Of a stretch of 49,540 nt of DNA, positions 42,760 through 49,540 are shown piece by piece; the first letter of the stretch is position 1; each line of letters begins with the position of its first letter. A program made the position numbers and the translations under genes. A model generated the notes under the pieces. It saw nothing but the letters and a program-made list of their open reading frames with translations, ran no database searches and was not told the origin of the DNA. Where the stretch lies: contig CAYLOD010000003.1 of the NCBI GenBank assembly GCA_964385235.1, forward strand, positions 1-49,540, given 5' to 3'. The stretch is from Pseudoruminococcus sp964385235 (GTDB lineage: Bacteria; Bacillota; Clostridia; Oscillospirales; Acutalibacteraceae).

Positions 42760-43832
42760 TGAAGAAAAAAGAAGAAAAAGCTACTGTAGCTGCGAATGAC
42801 GTAACCAAAACAACCGAAAAAGCCGAAAATACCGAAACTGCCGACAAAATTGAAACTACCGAAAAAGCAGGGACTTCCATCAAGGCGGAATCGGACATAA
42901 AAGCCGAGCCGGGCGACATAACCGAGGAAGTCGATAAGGTCAAGACCCCCGCCGATGTAAATATCAAGGAAATACTGAAGGATAAAAAGGTTTCCGCCGA
43001 AAGTAAGCGTAAAACCGTTTTGAGTATAGTTCTCAGCATTATCTGCATTATTTACGTTCTGCCCGTTCTGGCGGTATTGATAAATTCCTTTAAAGTTGAT
43101 ACCTTTGTAAAGACAGACACCTTTGCGCTGCCATTCGGTGAAATGTGGGCAGGCTTTTCAAACTTCATTAAGGGCATGACTTTCGGCAACTATCCGTTCA
43201 TCAAAAGTGTTCTGTACAGCGTTGTAATAACCGTATTATCTACTGTGCTTATTGTTCTCTGCACCTCGATGGCGGCGTGGTACATAGCTCGTGTCAACTC
43301 AAAGTTCTGCAAGCTGATATATTACCTCTGCGTATTCTCGATGGTAGTACCATTCCAGATGGTTATGTTCACACTCTCTAAAACGGCGGACACGCTTAAG
43401 CTCAACACACCATGGACGATACCGATAGTATATTTGGGCTTTGGCGCGGGACTTGCGATTTTTATGTTTGTCGGGTTCGTCAAGTCTATACCTGTCGAGA
43501 TCGAGGAAGCGGCAGCGATTGACGGTTGCGGCTCTCTCAGGACATTTTTCACCGTGGTATTTCCCATGCTTCGTCCCACGATGATTTCTGTTGGGATACT
43601 TGAGATCATGTGGATATGGAACGATTATCTACTGCCATATCTTGTCCTCGATATTAACAAGTACCGCACTATACCCATTCATATCCAGTATTTAAAGGGG
43701 AGTTACGGCACTGTAGACTTAGGGGCAAGCATGGCGCTTATCCTTTTGAGCATTATTCCCGTTATTATATTCTATCTCTTATGCCAGAAGCAAATTATCA
43801 AGGGTGTTGCGGCAGGCGCGGTAAAGGGTTGA
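42756..43832 (+). CDS. sugar ABC transporter permease (MalG-like) with long charged N-terminal extension
   Basis: The second permease subunit, 358 residues. The first 85 residues are highly polar (Lys, Glu, Thr, Ala; repeated TTEKAEN/TTEKAG-type segments) and come before the first membrane helix, so they should project into the cytosol; such an extension is unusual for the family (normally about 275-290 residues). Six helices follow, with the EAA loop EIEEAAAIDGCGSLRTFFTV near 248-267. No ATP-binding gene follows, so a shared MsmX/MsmK-type ATPase encoded elsewhere is likely. Confidence 0.9.
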   Translation: MMKKKEEKATVAANDVTKTTEKAENTETADKIETTEKAGTSIKAESDIKAEPGDITEEVDKVKTPADVNIKEILKDKKVSAESKRKTVLSIVLSIICIIYVLPVLAVLINSFKVDTFVKTDTFALPFGEMWAGFSNFIKGMTFGNYPFIKSVLYSVVITVLSTVLIVLCTSMAAWYIARVNSKFCKLIYYLCVFSMVVPFQMVMFTLSKTADTLKLNTPWTIPIVYLGFGAGLAIFMFVGFVKSIPVEIEEAAAIDGCGSLRTFFTVVFPMLRPTMISVGILEIMWIWNDYLLPYLVLDINKYRTIPIHIQYLKGSYGTVDLGASMALILLSIIPVIIFYLLCQKQIIKGVAAGAVKG

Positions 43833-43883
43833 TATTCCCTTTTAGACTGTCTTACCGGCGGTTCGCATTACCTTTGTCTTGAC

Positions 43884-43930
43884 AAAAACACATAACAGCC
43901 ATATTATAATGCGGCTGTTATGTGTTTTTT
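43884..43930. terminator. strong bidirectional terminator after the ABC operon
   Basis: A perfect 13-bp stem ACACATAACAGCC (43888-43900) / GGCTGTTATGTGT (43913-43925), extended by A/T pairs, with a 12-base loop. A T-run follows on the plus strand and an A-run precedes it. It separates the transporter from the convergent sigE. Confidence 0.9.
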
Positions 43931-43999
43931 TTCGGGGTTGAGCATAGCAGAACAGGATTTCTGTTTCATAATTTAAAATTTATATTTATATCAATAAAT

Positions 44000-44725
44000 C
44001 TACTGAAAGTTTGCTGTTTCAAGTTCCTTTCTGAGCCTTGCTATTATCTTTTTTTCAAGTCTTGAAATATACGACTGCGAGATTTTCAGCCTGTCGGCGA
44101 CCTGCTTTTGAGTATGCTCCTTTTGACCGTTCAGCCCGAAGCGCAGTTCCATTATTTCCCGCTCGCGTCCCGATAATCTGCTTACCGCCTCAAGCAGCAG
44201 CTTATGCTCCGATTCACGCTCAATATTTGAATTGACCAGATCGCTGTCACAGCTCAATATGTCCGAGATCAAAAGCTCGTTTCCGTCATAGTCAACATTG
44301 AGCGGTTCGTCAATGGATACCTCGTTTTTCTGCTGTGAGCTTTTTCGCAGGAACATAAGTATTTCGTTTTCTATACATCTTGAAGCATATGTCGCCAGCT
44401 TAATCTTTTTTTCGGGGTTAAACGTCCTTACAGCTTTTATAAGCCCTATCGTACCTATAGAAATCAAATCCTCGACGTTCGCGGTCTTTGATTCAAACTT
44501 TTTCGCTATATAAACCACAAGGCGGAGGTTGTGTGTTATGAGCGGCTCCCGCGCCTTTTCGTCACCTGCGGCGAGCTTCTTCATTATAATTTCTTCCTCG
44601 TCCTTTTTGAGCGGCGCGGGCAGCATTTCCGCGCCGTTTATGTAATGAATTTCCTCAGGTGTTTTCAGCCTTCGCTTTAAATAAATAAGTAGAAGTCTGT
44701 TGTACAATCTTTTAAAAATATTCAT
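44000..44725 (-). CDS. sigE: RNA polymerase sporulation sigma factor sigma-E
   Basis: Early mother-cell sigma factor, 241 residues from ATG 44725, eight bases after GGAGG. The N-terminal 25-30 residues (MNIFKRLYNRLLLIYLKRRL) are amphipathic and form the pro-sequence cut by SpoIIGA, with the cleavage region near YINGAEMLPAPL. Region 2 shows THNLRLVVYIAKKFE and SIGTIGLIKAVRTFNPEK; region 4 has LSGREREIMELRFGL and the DNA-binding helix SQSYISRLEKK. The adjacent spoIIGA identifies it as sigma-E and not sigma-K. Second gene of the spoIIG operon. Confidence 0.95.
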   Translation of the reverse strand: MNIFKRLYNRLLLIYLKRRLKTPEEIHYINGAEMLPAPLKKDEEEIIMKKLAAGDEKAREPLITHNLRLVVYIAKKFESKTANVEDLISIGTIGLIKAVRTFNPEKKIKLATYASRCIENEILMFLRKSSQQKNEVSIDEPLNVDYDGNELLISDILSCDSDLVNSNIERESEHKLLLEAVSRLSGREREIMELRFGLNGQKEHTQKQVADRLKISQSYISRLEKKIIARLRKELETANFQ

Positions 44726-44744
44726 GGTATTTTCCTCCACAAAT

Positions 44745-45650
44745 TTATTCGGAAATAAGCTCCAACGGAATCAGCGCCGAAAATGTTTCGGACAGTTTTT
44801 GCTCCGTTGCGGCAATATAGGCGTCCGCTTCAATTATTTTCCCGTTTACCGATATTTTCAATGAAGCCGGCTTAAACGCGGGGAGAAGTCCGTTCCCGCC
44901 GACGCTGTTGTAAGGGATAAGTCTGATGCACGACATATTTGTATTTTCAGGCGATTTATCCGCTTCGGCTTGACACGGTACCGTTTGTTTTGCGAATTGA
45001 TCCTGAGCGGTATAGACAATATATTTTTCAATTTCCCGCGGCATAACGTCTCTGAGCTTGTCACGCTCGGCTACAACCACGGGAGTGCCTGAAAACGGCT
45101 CGCGAAGCGTGTTGCCGGTATCTGTCTTAGCTATCAGGCTTACGCTTTTGCCGTTATTTTCTATGGTTATTTTACAAATCTCTCTGTTTGACATAGATCT
45201 GCCCGTAACTCTGCATATAATGCGAATAATCAAATAACAGACAAAAATTACGCCAACCAGTGTCAGCGGGGGAATATCAATATATACAGCGCCGTTTCTT
45301 ACAGCTATTGGCGGGGAAAGCAGCGTCAAAAACGCTATTGCCGCTCCGCAAAAACAAAATGTTATGAGAAAATACGCGGAAGCCGCCTTGAGAAAGGTTT
45401 TTCTGTCTATCGGGAAAAACGCGGCAAAAACTACCGCTATAGCCGTCACGAGCCGTATCAAAAGACTTATAAGCTCATTTAGCGGAGGCAATAGTATAAC
45501 GAACGATGAAAGAGCGCCGACTGCCGCGCCGAGAACCATTCGCCGGTATCGTGATTTGAGCGAGAGGTATTTTTTAACTGAAAGCAGCAGGAGAAAATCA
45601 ATTATAAAATTAACACAGAAAAGTACATCTATGTAAATAACTCTATGCAA
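44745..45650 (-). CDS. spoIIGA: sporulation sigma-E processing peptidase SpoIIGA
   Basis: Membrane-bound aspartic protease that activates pro-sigma-E. The 301 residues have about five N-terminal helices (IDVLFCVNFIIDFLLL first) and a C-terminal protease domain with the catalytic Asp in AKTDTGNTLREPFSG near 180. A TTG start at 45650 is supported by alignment of the first residues with SpoIIGA proteins (short tail then the membrane segment) and GGGGGTG upstream. It lies 79 bp from purD, and its start codon directly follows the T run of the purD terminator. Confidence 0.9.
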   Translation of the reverse strand: MHRVIYIDVLFCVNFIIDFLLLLSVKKYLSLKSRYRRMVLGAAVGALSSFVILLPPLNELISLLIRLVTAIAVVFAAFFPIDRKTFLKAASAYFLITFCFCGAAIAFLTLLSPPIAVRNGAVYIDIPPLTLVGVIFVCYLIIRIICRVTGRSMSNREICKITIENNGKSVSLIAKTDTGNTLREPFSGTPVVVAERDKLRDVMPREIEKYIVYTAQDQFAKQTVPCQAEADKSPENTNMSCIRLIPYNSVGGNGLLPAFKPASLKISVNGKIIEADAYIAATEQKLSETFSALIPLELISE

Positions 45651-45707
45651 AAAAACACCCCCGACCTGAGAATATTATCTCACGGCCGGGGGTTTAAATT
45701 ATGTCAT
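45651..45707 (-). promoter_or_regulatory. purD terminator overlapping a possible Spo0A-type spoIIG promoter
   Basis: Minus strand: a GC-rich hairpin (ACCCCCG... / ...CGGGGGT, plus-strand 45657-45694) followed by T residues ends the purine transcript. Within and before it lie ATGACA (plus 45702-45707) and GATAAT (plus 45674-45679) separated by 22 bp, the unusual spacing known for the Spo0A-activated spoIIG promoter of Bacillus. Transcription would start near 45667 and leave the GGGGGTG site in the leader. Clear 0A boxes (TGTCGAA) were not seen. Confidence 0.45.
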
Positions 45708-45729
45708 ATTTGCGTACAGGGGGAGAGGA

Positions 45730-47004
45730 TTATTTGACTCTGTGTGTTCTTCCTATATCCCTGCGATAGTGAGCACCGTCAAAGCTGATCCCTGAAACTG
45801 CCGTATACGCATTGTCAAGGGCATCGTCAAGTGTTTTGCCCTTTGCGGTAACGCCGATTACTCTGCCGCCGTTTGTATAGAATCTGCCGTTTTCGCATTT
45901 TGTGCCCGCATGGAAAACAACGGCTCCGTCAACCTGACCGTTCTCATCAAGACCGCTTATCTCAATACCCTTTTTGTATGAAGATGGATAGCCTCCGCTT
46001 GCCATGACGATGCAGGCGGCACAGTCCTTTGACCACTCGATCTGAACCTCGTCAAGCCTCTCGTCAATAACGGCGTTGACAATATCCGCGAGATCGCTTT
46101 TAAGGAGCGACAGGACAACCTGTGCTTCCGGGTCGCCGAAACGTGAATTATACTCGATAACCTTAGGCCCGTCGGGTGTGAGCATAAGTCCGAAGTACAG
46201 GCAGCCCTTGAACGGTCTGCCCTCCTTATTCATAGCTTCAACAGTCGGCATGAATATTGTATTCATGCACAGCTCGGCTGTTTCCGCCGTATAATACGGA
46301 TTGGGGCTGATAGTACCCATTCCTCCTGTGTTAAGTCCCTTGTCACCGTCGAGAGCGCGCTTATGATCCATAGAGGAAATCATAGGCTTTAACGTCTTGC
46401 CGTCAGTGAATGCGAGGACAGAAACTTCCGGTCCCGTGAGAAACTCCTCGACAACGATATTATTGCCGGAATCTCCGAACTTTTTATCCTCCATTATCGA
46501 CTTAACGGCGTCTTTAGCTTCTTCAAAGGTCTGAGCGATTATAACGCCCTTGCCGAGGGCAAGTCCGTCAGCCTTGATAACTGTCGGAAACTTATTCTGT
46601 GACTTAATATACGCGACCGCCTTTTCAGGCTCAGAGAAAACCTCATAGCCGGCTGTCGGAATATTATACTTTTTCATAAGCTTTTTTGAAAAAACCTTAC
46701 TGCTCTCTATCTCCGCAGCTTTTGCGACAGGGCCGAACGCTCTTATTCCGGCGCCGTTTAAATCGTCTACGACACCCGCCGCAAGGGGATCGTCGGGCGC
46801 TACAAATACGAGGTCGATATTCTTTTCCTTAGCGAAAGCTATTATTTTTTCGCTGTCCATAACGCTTATATCAACACATTCGGCGTCCCTTGAGATGCCG
46901 CCGTTGCCGGGAGCGCAGTACAGCTTCCCGACCTTTGGGCTTTCCTTGAGTTTTCTTATAAGTGCGTGTTCTCTGCCGCCGCTTCCAAGCATAAGTATAT
47001 CCAT
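45730..47004 (-). CDS. purD: phosphoribosylamine-glycine ligase
   Basis: ATP-grasp enzyme that adds glycine to phosphoribosylamine in purine synthesis. It has 424 residues from ATG 47004 (seven bases after AAGGAG); upstream in-frame starts lack a site. Motifs: MLGSGGREHALIRKL at the N-terminus, KADGLALGKGV near 145, and TGGMGTISPNPYY near 220, with EYNSRFGDPEAQV near 285. Third gene of purO-AICAR formyltransferase-purD on the minus strand; the 141-bp gap before it contains a GC-rich hairpin CCCCGC / GCGGGG and no gene. Confidence 0.97.
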   Translation of the reverse strand: MDILMLGSGGREHALIRKLKESPKVGKLYCAPGNGGISRDAECVDISVMDSEKIIAFAKEKNIDLVFVAPDDPLAAGVVDDLNGAGIRAFGPVAKAAEIESSKVFSKKLMKKYNIPTAGYEVFSEPEKAVAYIKSQNKFPTVIKADGLALGKGVIIAQTFEEAKDAVKSIMEDKKFGDSGNNIVVEEFLTGPEVSVLAFTDGKTLKPMISSMDHKRALDGDKGLNTGGMGTISPNPYYTAETAELCMNTIFMPTVEAMNKEGRPFKGCLYFGLMLTPDGPKVIEYNSRFGDPEAQVVLSLLKSDLADIVNAVIDERLDEVQIEWSKDCAACIVMASGGYPSSYKKGIEISGLDENGQVDGAVVFHAGTKCENGRFYTNGGRVIGVTAKGKTLDDALDNAYTAVSGISFDGAHYRRDIGRTHRVK

Positions 47005-47145
47005 GTTCATGCTCCTTTTCTGTTCAATAAGTTTGCTTGTCCTGCCATTCAACGCGCCAAGCGCGGTGTAAAATCAGTGCGGGATTTTGTCCCCTGCGGA
47101 TTACTCTGATGTTCCCCGCCTGAGATGCGGGGGGCACCAAATATA

Positions 47146-48324
47146 TCAGTGATGGAAAAGTCTGATTCCCGTGAATGCCATAGCTATATTATATTTATTG
47201 CAGACGTCTATGACATTATCGTCACGGATCGAGCCGCCCGGCTGAGCTATGAACTCGACGCCGCTTTTATGAGCGCGTTCAATATTATCACCGAACGGGA
47301 AGAAAGCGTCAGATCCGAGAGATACTCCGCTGAATGTGGAGAGCCATGCTTTCTTCTCCTCTCGTGTCAACGGTTCGGGCTTTTCAGTAAAGAATTGTTC
47401 CCAAATTCCGTCGGCAAGGACGTCCTCATAGTCGTCTGAAATATAAACGTCGATAGTGTTGTCGCGGTCGGGGCGGCGAATATCATTTTTAAACGGAAGG
47501 TTCATAACTTTCGGATTTTGACGGAGGTACCATATATCAGCCTTATTGCCCGCGAGTCTTGTGCAGTGGATTCTCGACTGCTGACCCGCGCCGACGCCGA
47601 TGGCCTGCCCGTCCCTTGCGTAGCATACGGAGTTTGACTGAGTATATTTGAGGGTGATCAATGCGATAATCAGGTCACGCTTTGCTTCATCCGTAAATAA
47701 TTTATTTTCCGTCACAATGTTTTTGAGCATTTCCCCGTCTATTTTAAGACTGTTTCTGCCCTGTTCAAAGGTGATTCCGTAAACCTGTTTATGCTCGACA
47801 GATGCCGGTACATATGACGGATCTATTTTGACAATATTGTATGTACCCTTTCTCTTGCTTTTGAGGATTTCGAGAGCCTCGTCGGTGTAGTCGGGTGCGA
47901 TTATTCCGTCTGAAACCTCTCTTTGCAGAAACAGTGCGGTCTGCTTATCACAGGTATCGGAGAGAGCCGCCCAGTCTCCGTATGAGGACATTCTGTCAGC
48001 GCCGCGTGCCTTAGCGTACGCGCTTGCGATAGGGGAAAGCTCAAGATCATCTGCAAAGTAGATTTTTTTAAGCGTATCGGAAAGCTCCGTCGCGACAGCT
48101 GCTCCTGCGGGGCTGACATGCTTGAATGAAGCAGCGGAGGGAAGTCCCGTTGCCGCTTTAAGCTCAGAAACAAGCTGCCAGCTATTAAACGCGTCGAGAA
48201 AGTTTATATAGCCGGGCTTGCCGTTGAGAACCTCGATAGGAAGCTGAGAGCCGTCCTCCATAAAAATGCGTGATGGTTTCTGATTGGGGTTGCAACCGTA
48301 CTTCAGTGATAATTCGTTAGCCAA
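47146..48324 (-). CDS. stand-alone AICAR formyltransferase (no IMP cyclohydrolase domain)
   Basis: Transfers a formyl group from 10-formyl-THF to AICAR, the ninth step of purine synthesis. About 392 residues contain only the C-terminal half of PurH: YGCNPNQKPSRIF near the start, ASFKHVSPAGAA near 65, the Lys-Thr-Gln run KYTQSNSVCYARDGQAIG near 245, GAGQQSRIHCTRLAG near 264, and SDAFFPFGDNIERA near 345. The N-terminal cyclohydrolase half of PurH is absent; the preceding gene supplies it. TTG 48324 has AAAGGA nine bases upstream; ATG 48333 is the alternative but touches the site. The loop set resembles the eukaryotic ATIC domain more than E. coli PurH. Sometimes called PurV. Confidence 0.9.
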   Translation of the reverse strand: MANELSLKYGCNPNQKPSRIFMEDGSQLPIEVLNGKPGYINFLDAFNSWQLVSELKAATGLPSAASFKHVSPAGAAVATELSDTLKKIYFADDLELSPIASAYAKARGADRMSSYGDWAALSDTCDKQTALFLQREVSDGIIAPDYTDEALEILKSKRKGTYNIVKIDPSYVPASVEHKQVYGITFEQGRNSLKIDGEMLKNIVTENKLFTDEAKRDLIIALITLKYTQSNSVCYARDGQAIGVGAGQQSRIHCTRLAGNKADIWYLRQNPKVMNLPFKNDIRRPDRDNTIDVYISDDYEDVLADGIWEQFFTEKPEPLTREEKKAWLSTFSGVSLGSDAFFPFGDNIERAHKSGVEFIAQPGGSIRDDNVIDVCNKYNIAMAFTGIRLFHH

Positions 48325-48337
48325 TTTTATCATTCCT

Positions 48338-49045
48338 TTACTGATTTTTGTTGACAATGCGTGATTCCGTTCTGCCTGTTTTAATGTCGATATATCTTGC
48401 AAAGAACGAAACCTTATTGTCGGGGTTGAGGCTGTTCCAAATATCATTTGTAAATTCGTCTATATTTCCCGAAAGCCTAATGCGCTTCGGTTCACCCGAA
48501 AACGACGGGACAGGGCTGCCGTCATGCTTGTATGTATGTATGAAGTGGCCCTCTCCGGCGACAGGTTCAGGATAATCAAAGAAAAATCTGAGAGCGGATT
48601 CCTCTCTGCCGCCGTTGCTTTTCAAAATCGAGAGCTTATATGAGAATGTGCCGTCATGGCGATATATTATACCTGAAATTCTCGGTGTAAGTATTGGCGG
48701 ATCGGGCTCGAATGTACGGGTTCTGAGCGCATCTTCAAAGCTTTTGCCCTCAAGTATAAAGTCGCGTATTGTATCGGTCTGATCGCCGTTTGTTACTATG
48801 GTTATATCGCCAATTTCTCTGACAGGAGCGTATATAACAAGTGACGGATCACTCAGCTTCGATTCATCAAAAGCTTTTGTTTTAAGATCCGCGCCCTCGG
48901 CGGAAAAAATCCTGTTGCGGCTGTTTTCACTTCTGCCCATAATGAAGTAGCCGACAACGATTTTCTCACCGTCCTCGCTCCTTCCGATAATAATTCCTCT
49001 GCCCGGATACGTATTGCCCTTGAGTTCTTCCTTAATATCAATCAT
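48338..49045 (-). CDS. purO: IMP cyclohydrolase, PurO-type
   Basis: Closes the FAICAR ring to IMP, the last purine step. The 235-residue protein shows the PurO-like family pattern: NTYPGRGIIIGRSEDG near 12-27, YFIMGRSENSRNRIF near 33-47, VTNGDQTDTI near 85, RTFEPDPPILTPRISG near 112-127 and a C-terminal FFARYIDIKTGR. PurO was first described in archaea and the same fold family is used in many Clostridia. ATG 49045 is favoured by AAAGG upstream; an in-frame ATG at 49057 abuts the site. Its stop is 13 bases before the formyltransferase start, so the two are coupled. Confidence 0.85.
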   Translation of the reverse strand: MIDIKEELKGNTYPGRGIIIGRSEDGEKIVVGYFIMGRSENSRNRIFSAEGADLKTKAFDESKLSDPSLVIYAPVREIGDITIVTNGDQTDTIRDFILEGKSFEDALRTRTFEPDPPILTPRISGIIYRHDGTFSYKLSILKSNGGREESALRFFFDYPEPVAGEGHFIHTYKHDGSPVPSFSGEPKRIRLSGNIDEFTNDIWNSLNPDNKVSFFARYIDIKTGRTESRIVNKNQ

Positions 49046-49062
49046 TTTTCTCAACATCCTTT

Positions 49063-49540
49063 CCGCCTTTTGAAAAAGGCTTGGCGAAAACTTTAAGTTT
49101 ACTTCTTTTTAGTTTATGAAATGAGGCGGAGCGTTTGCGCTTCATACAGCGGCTGAGCCGCCTTTTGAAAAAGGCTTGGCGAAAACTTTAAGTTTACTTC
49201 TTTTTCGTTTATGAGATAGGGAGAGCGTTTGCGCTTCATACAGCGGCTGAGCCGCCTGTTGAAAAAGGATTAGTTAAAACTTTAAGTTTACTTCTTTTTT
49301 GTTTATGAGATAGGGGGAGCGTTTGAGCTTCATACAGCGGCTGAGCCGCCTTTTGAAAAAGTCTTGGCGAAAACTTTAAGTTTACTTCTTTTTAGTTTAT
49401 GAAATGAGGGGGAGCGTTTGAGCTTCATACAGCGGCTGAGCCGCCTGTTGAAAAAGGATTAGTTAAAACTTTAAGTTTACTTCTTTTTTGTTTATGAGAT
49501 AGGGGGAGCGTTTGAGCTTCATACAGCGGCTGAGCCGCCT
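49063..49540. repeat. 94/95-bp tandem repeat array, five full units
   Basis: Units begin with CCGCC at 49063, 49158, 49252, 49346, 49441 and 49535 (the last cut by the window end). Two subtypes occur: A (CCGCCTTTTGAAAAAGGC) in units 1, 2 and 4, with a variant TCTTGGCG in unit 4, and B (CCGCCTGTTGAAAAAGGATT) in units 3 and 5. Every unit contains ACTTTAAGTTTACTTC and ends with a GCGGCT-G-AGCCGC palindrome. Subtype A also has GCCTTTT-GA-AAAAGGC. The period is not a multiple of three, so it is non-coding. It lies immediately upstream of purO. Confidence 0.92.

Noticed and set aside
49063..49540. CRISPR array
   Set aside because: The whole 94/95-bp unit is repeated with no unique spacers and no cas genes nearby.

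Overview
The window looks like a chromosomal stretch from an anaerobic, endospore-forming member of the Clostridia, most probably an Oscillospirales/Ruminococcaceae-type gut bacterium. The basis is the gene content (SpmAB, GerA, sigma-K, DpaAB, CwlD-like amidase, SpoIIGA/sigma-E, DUF4317 and DUF1540 proteins, PurO-type IMP cyclohydrolase), strong purine-rich ribosome binding sites, about a quarter of genes starting at TTG, and mid-range GC judged by eye. No rRNA, tRNA, IS element, prophage or CRISPR array was found. Two 10-N scaffold gaps (10255-10264, 13445-13454) fall inside genes and damage them, so this is a draft assembly.

Layout. 1-412: a 15-bp minisatellite and the spmA leader. 413-3483: spmAB facing a CBS-protein/gerA pair. 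3918-5120: acetate kinase. 5264-6929: mscS-coaX on the minus strand. 7088-7517: a DUF4317 gene reduced to its two ends. 7528-8945: a pseudouridine synthase and a repeat-rich lipoprotein. 9176-11484: uninterrupted sigK followed by dpaA-dpaB. 11596-17818: uvrB-parE-parC on the minus strand. 18042-20828: a 928-residue MORN-repeat protein. 20991-23095: CwlD-like amidase and radA. 23371-26341: adaptor, MacB/FtsX permease and a conserved protein. 26581-34714: complete arginine operon argGHCJBDF. 34715-35718: terminator, broken gene and a T-box leader. 35719-37912: ilvBN. 38194-39576: hisHF. 40308-43832: sugar ABC transporter without ATPase. 44000-45650: spoIIGA-sigE. 45730-49045: purO, a stand-alone AICAR formyltransferase and purD. 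49063-49540: a 94/95-bp tandem array running off the window.

How the genes work together. Sporulation genes occur in several separate places and cover the mother-cell programme: SpoIIGA processes sigma-E, sigma-K follows, and DpaAB makes dipicolinate from a promoter that looks sigma-K dependent. SpmAB and the amidase dehydrate the core and modify the cortex, and GerA serves germination. The metabolic part is biosynthetic: arginine from glutamate by the cyclic (ArgJ) route, branched-chain amino acids under a T-box whose likely specifier is a valine codon, the HisHF step of histidine synthesis, and the last purine steps by two separate proteins instead of fused PurH.

The most notable items are the split purine enzymes, the array beside purO, the MORN protein with a palindrome over its promoter, two decayed genes, the overlapping purD terminator and spoIIGA promoter with a 22-bp spacer, and the two suspicious assembly gaps. 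I did not find a clear new defence or mobile system.
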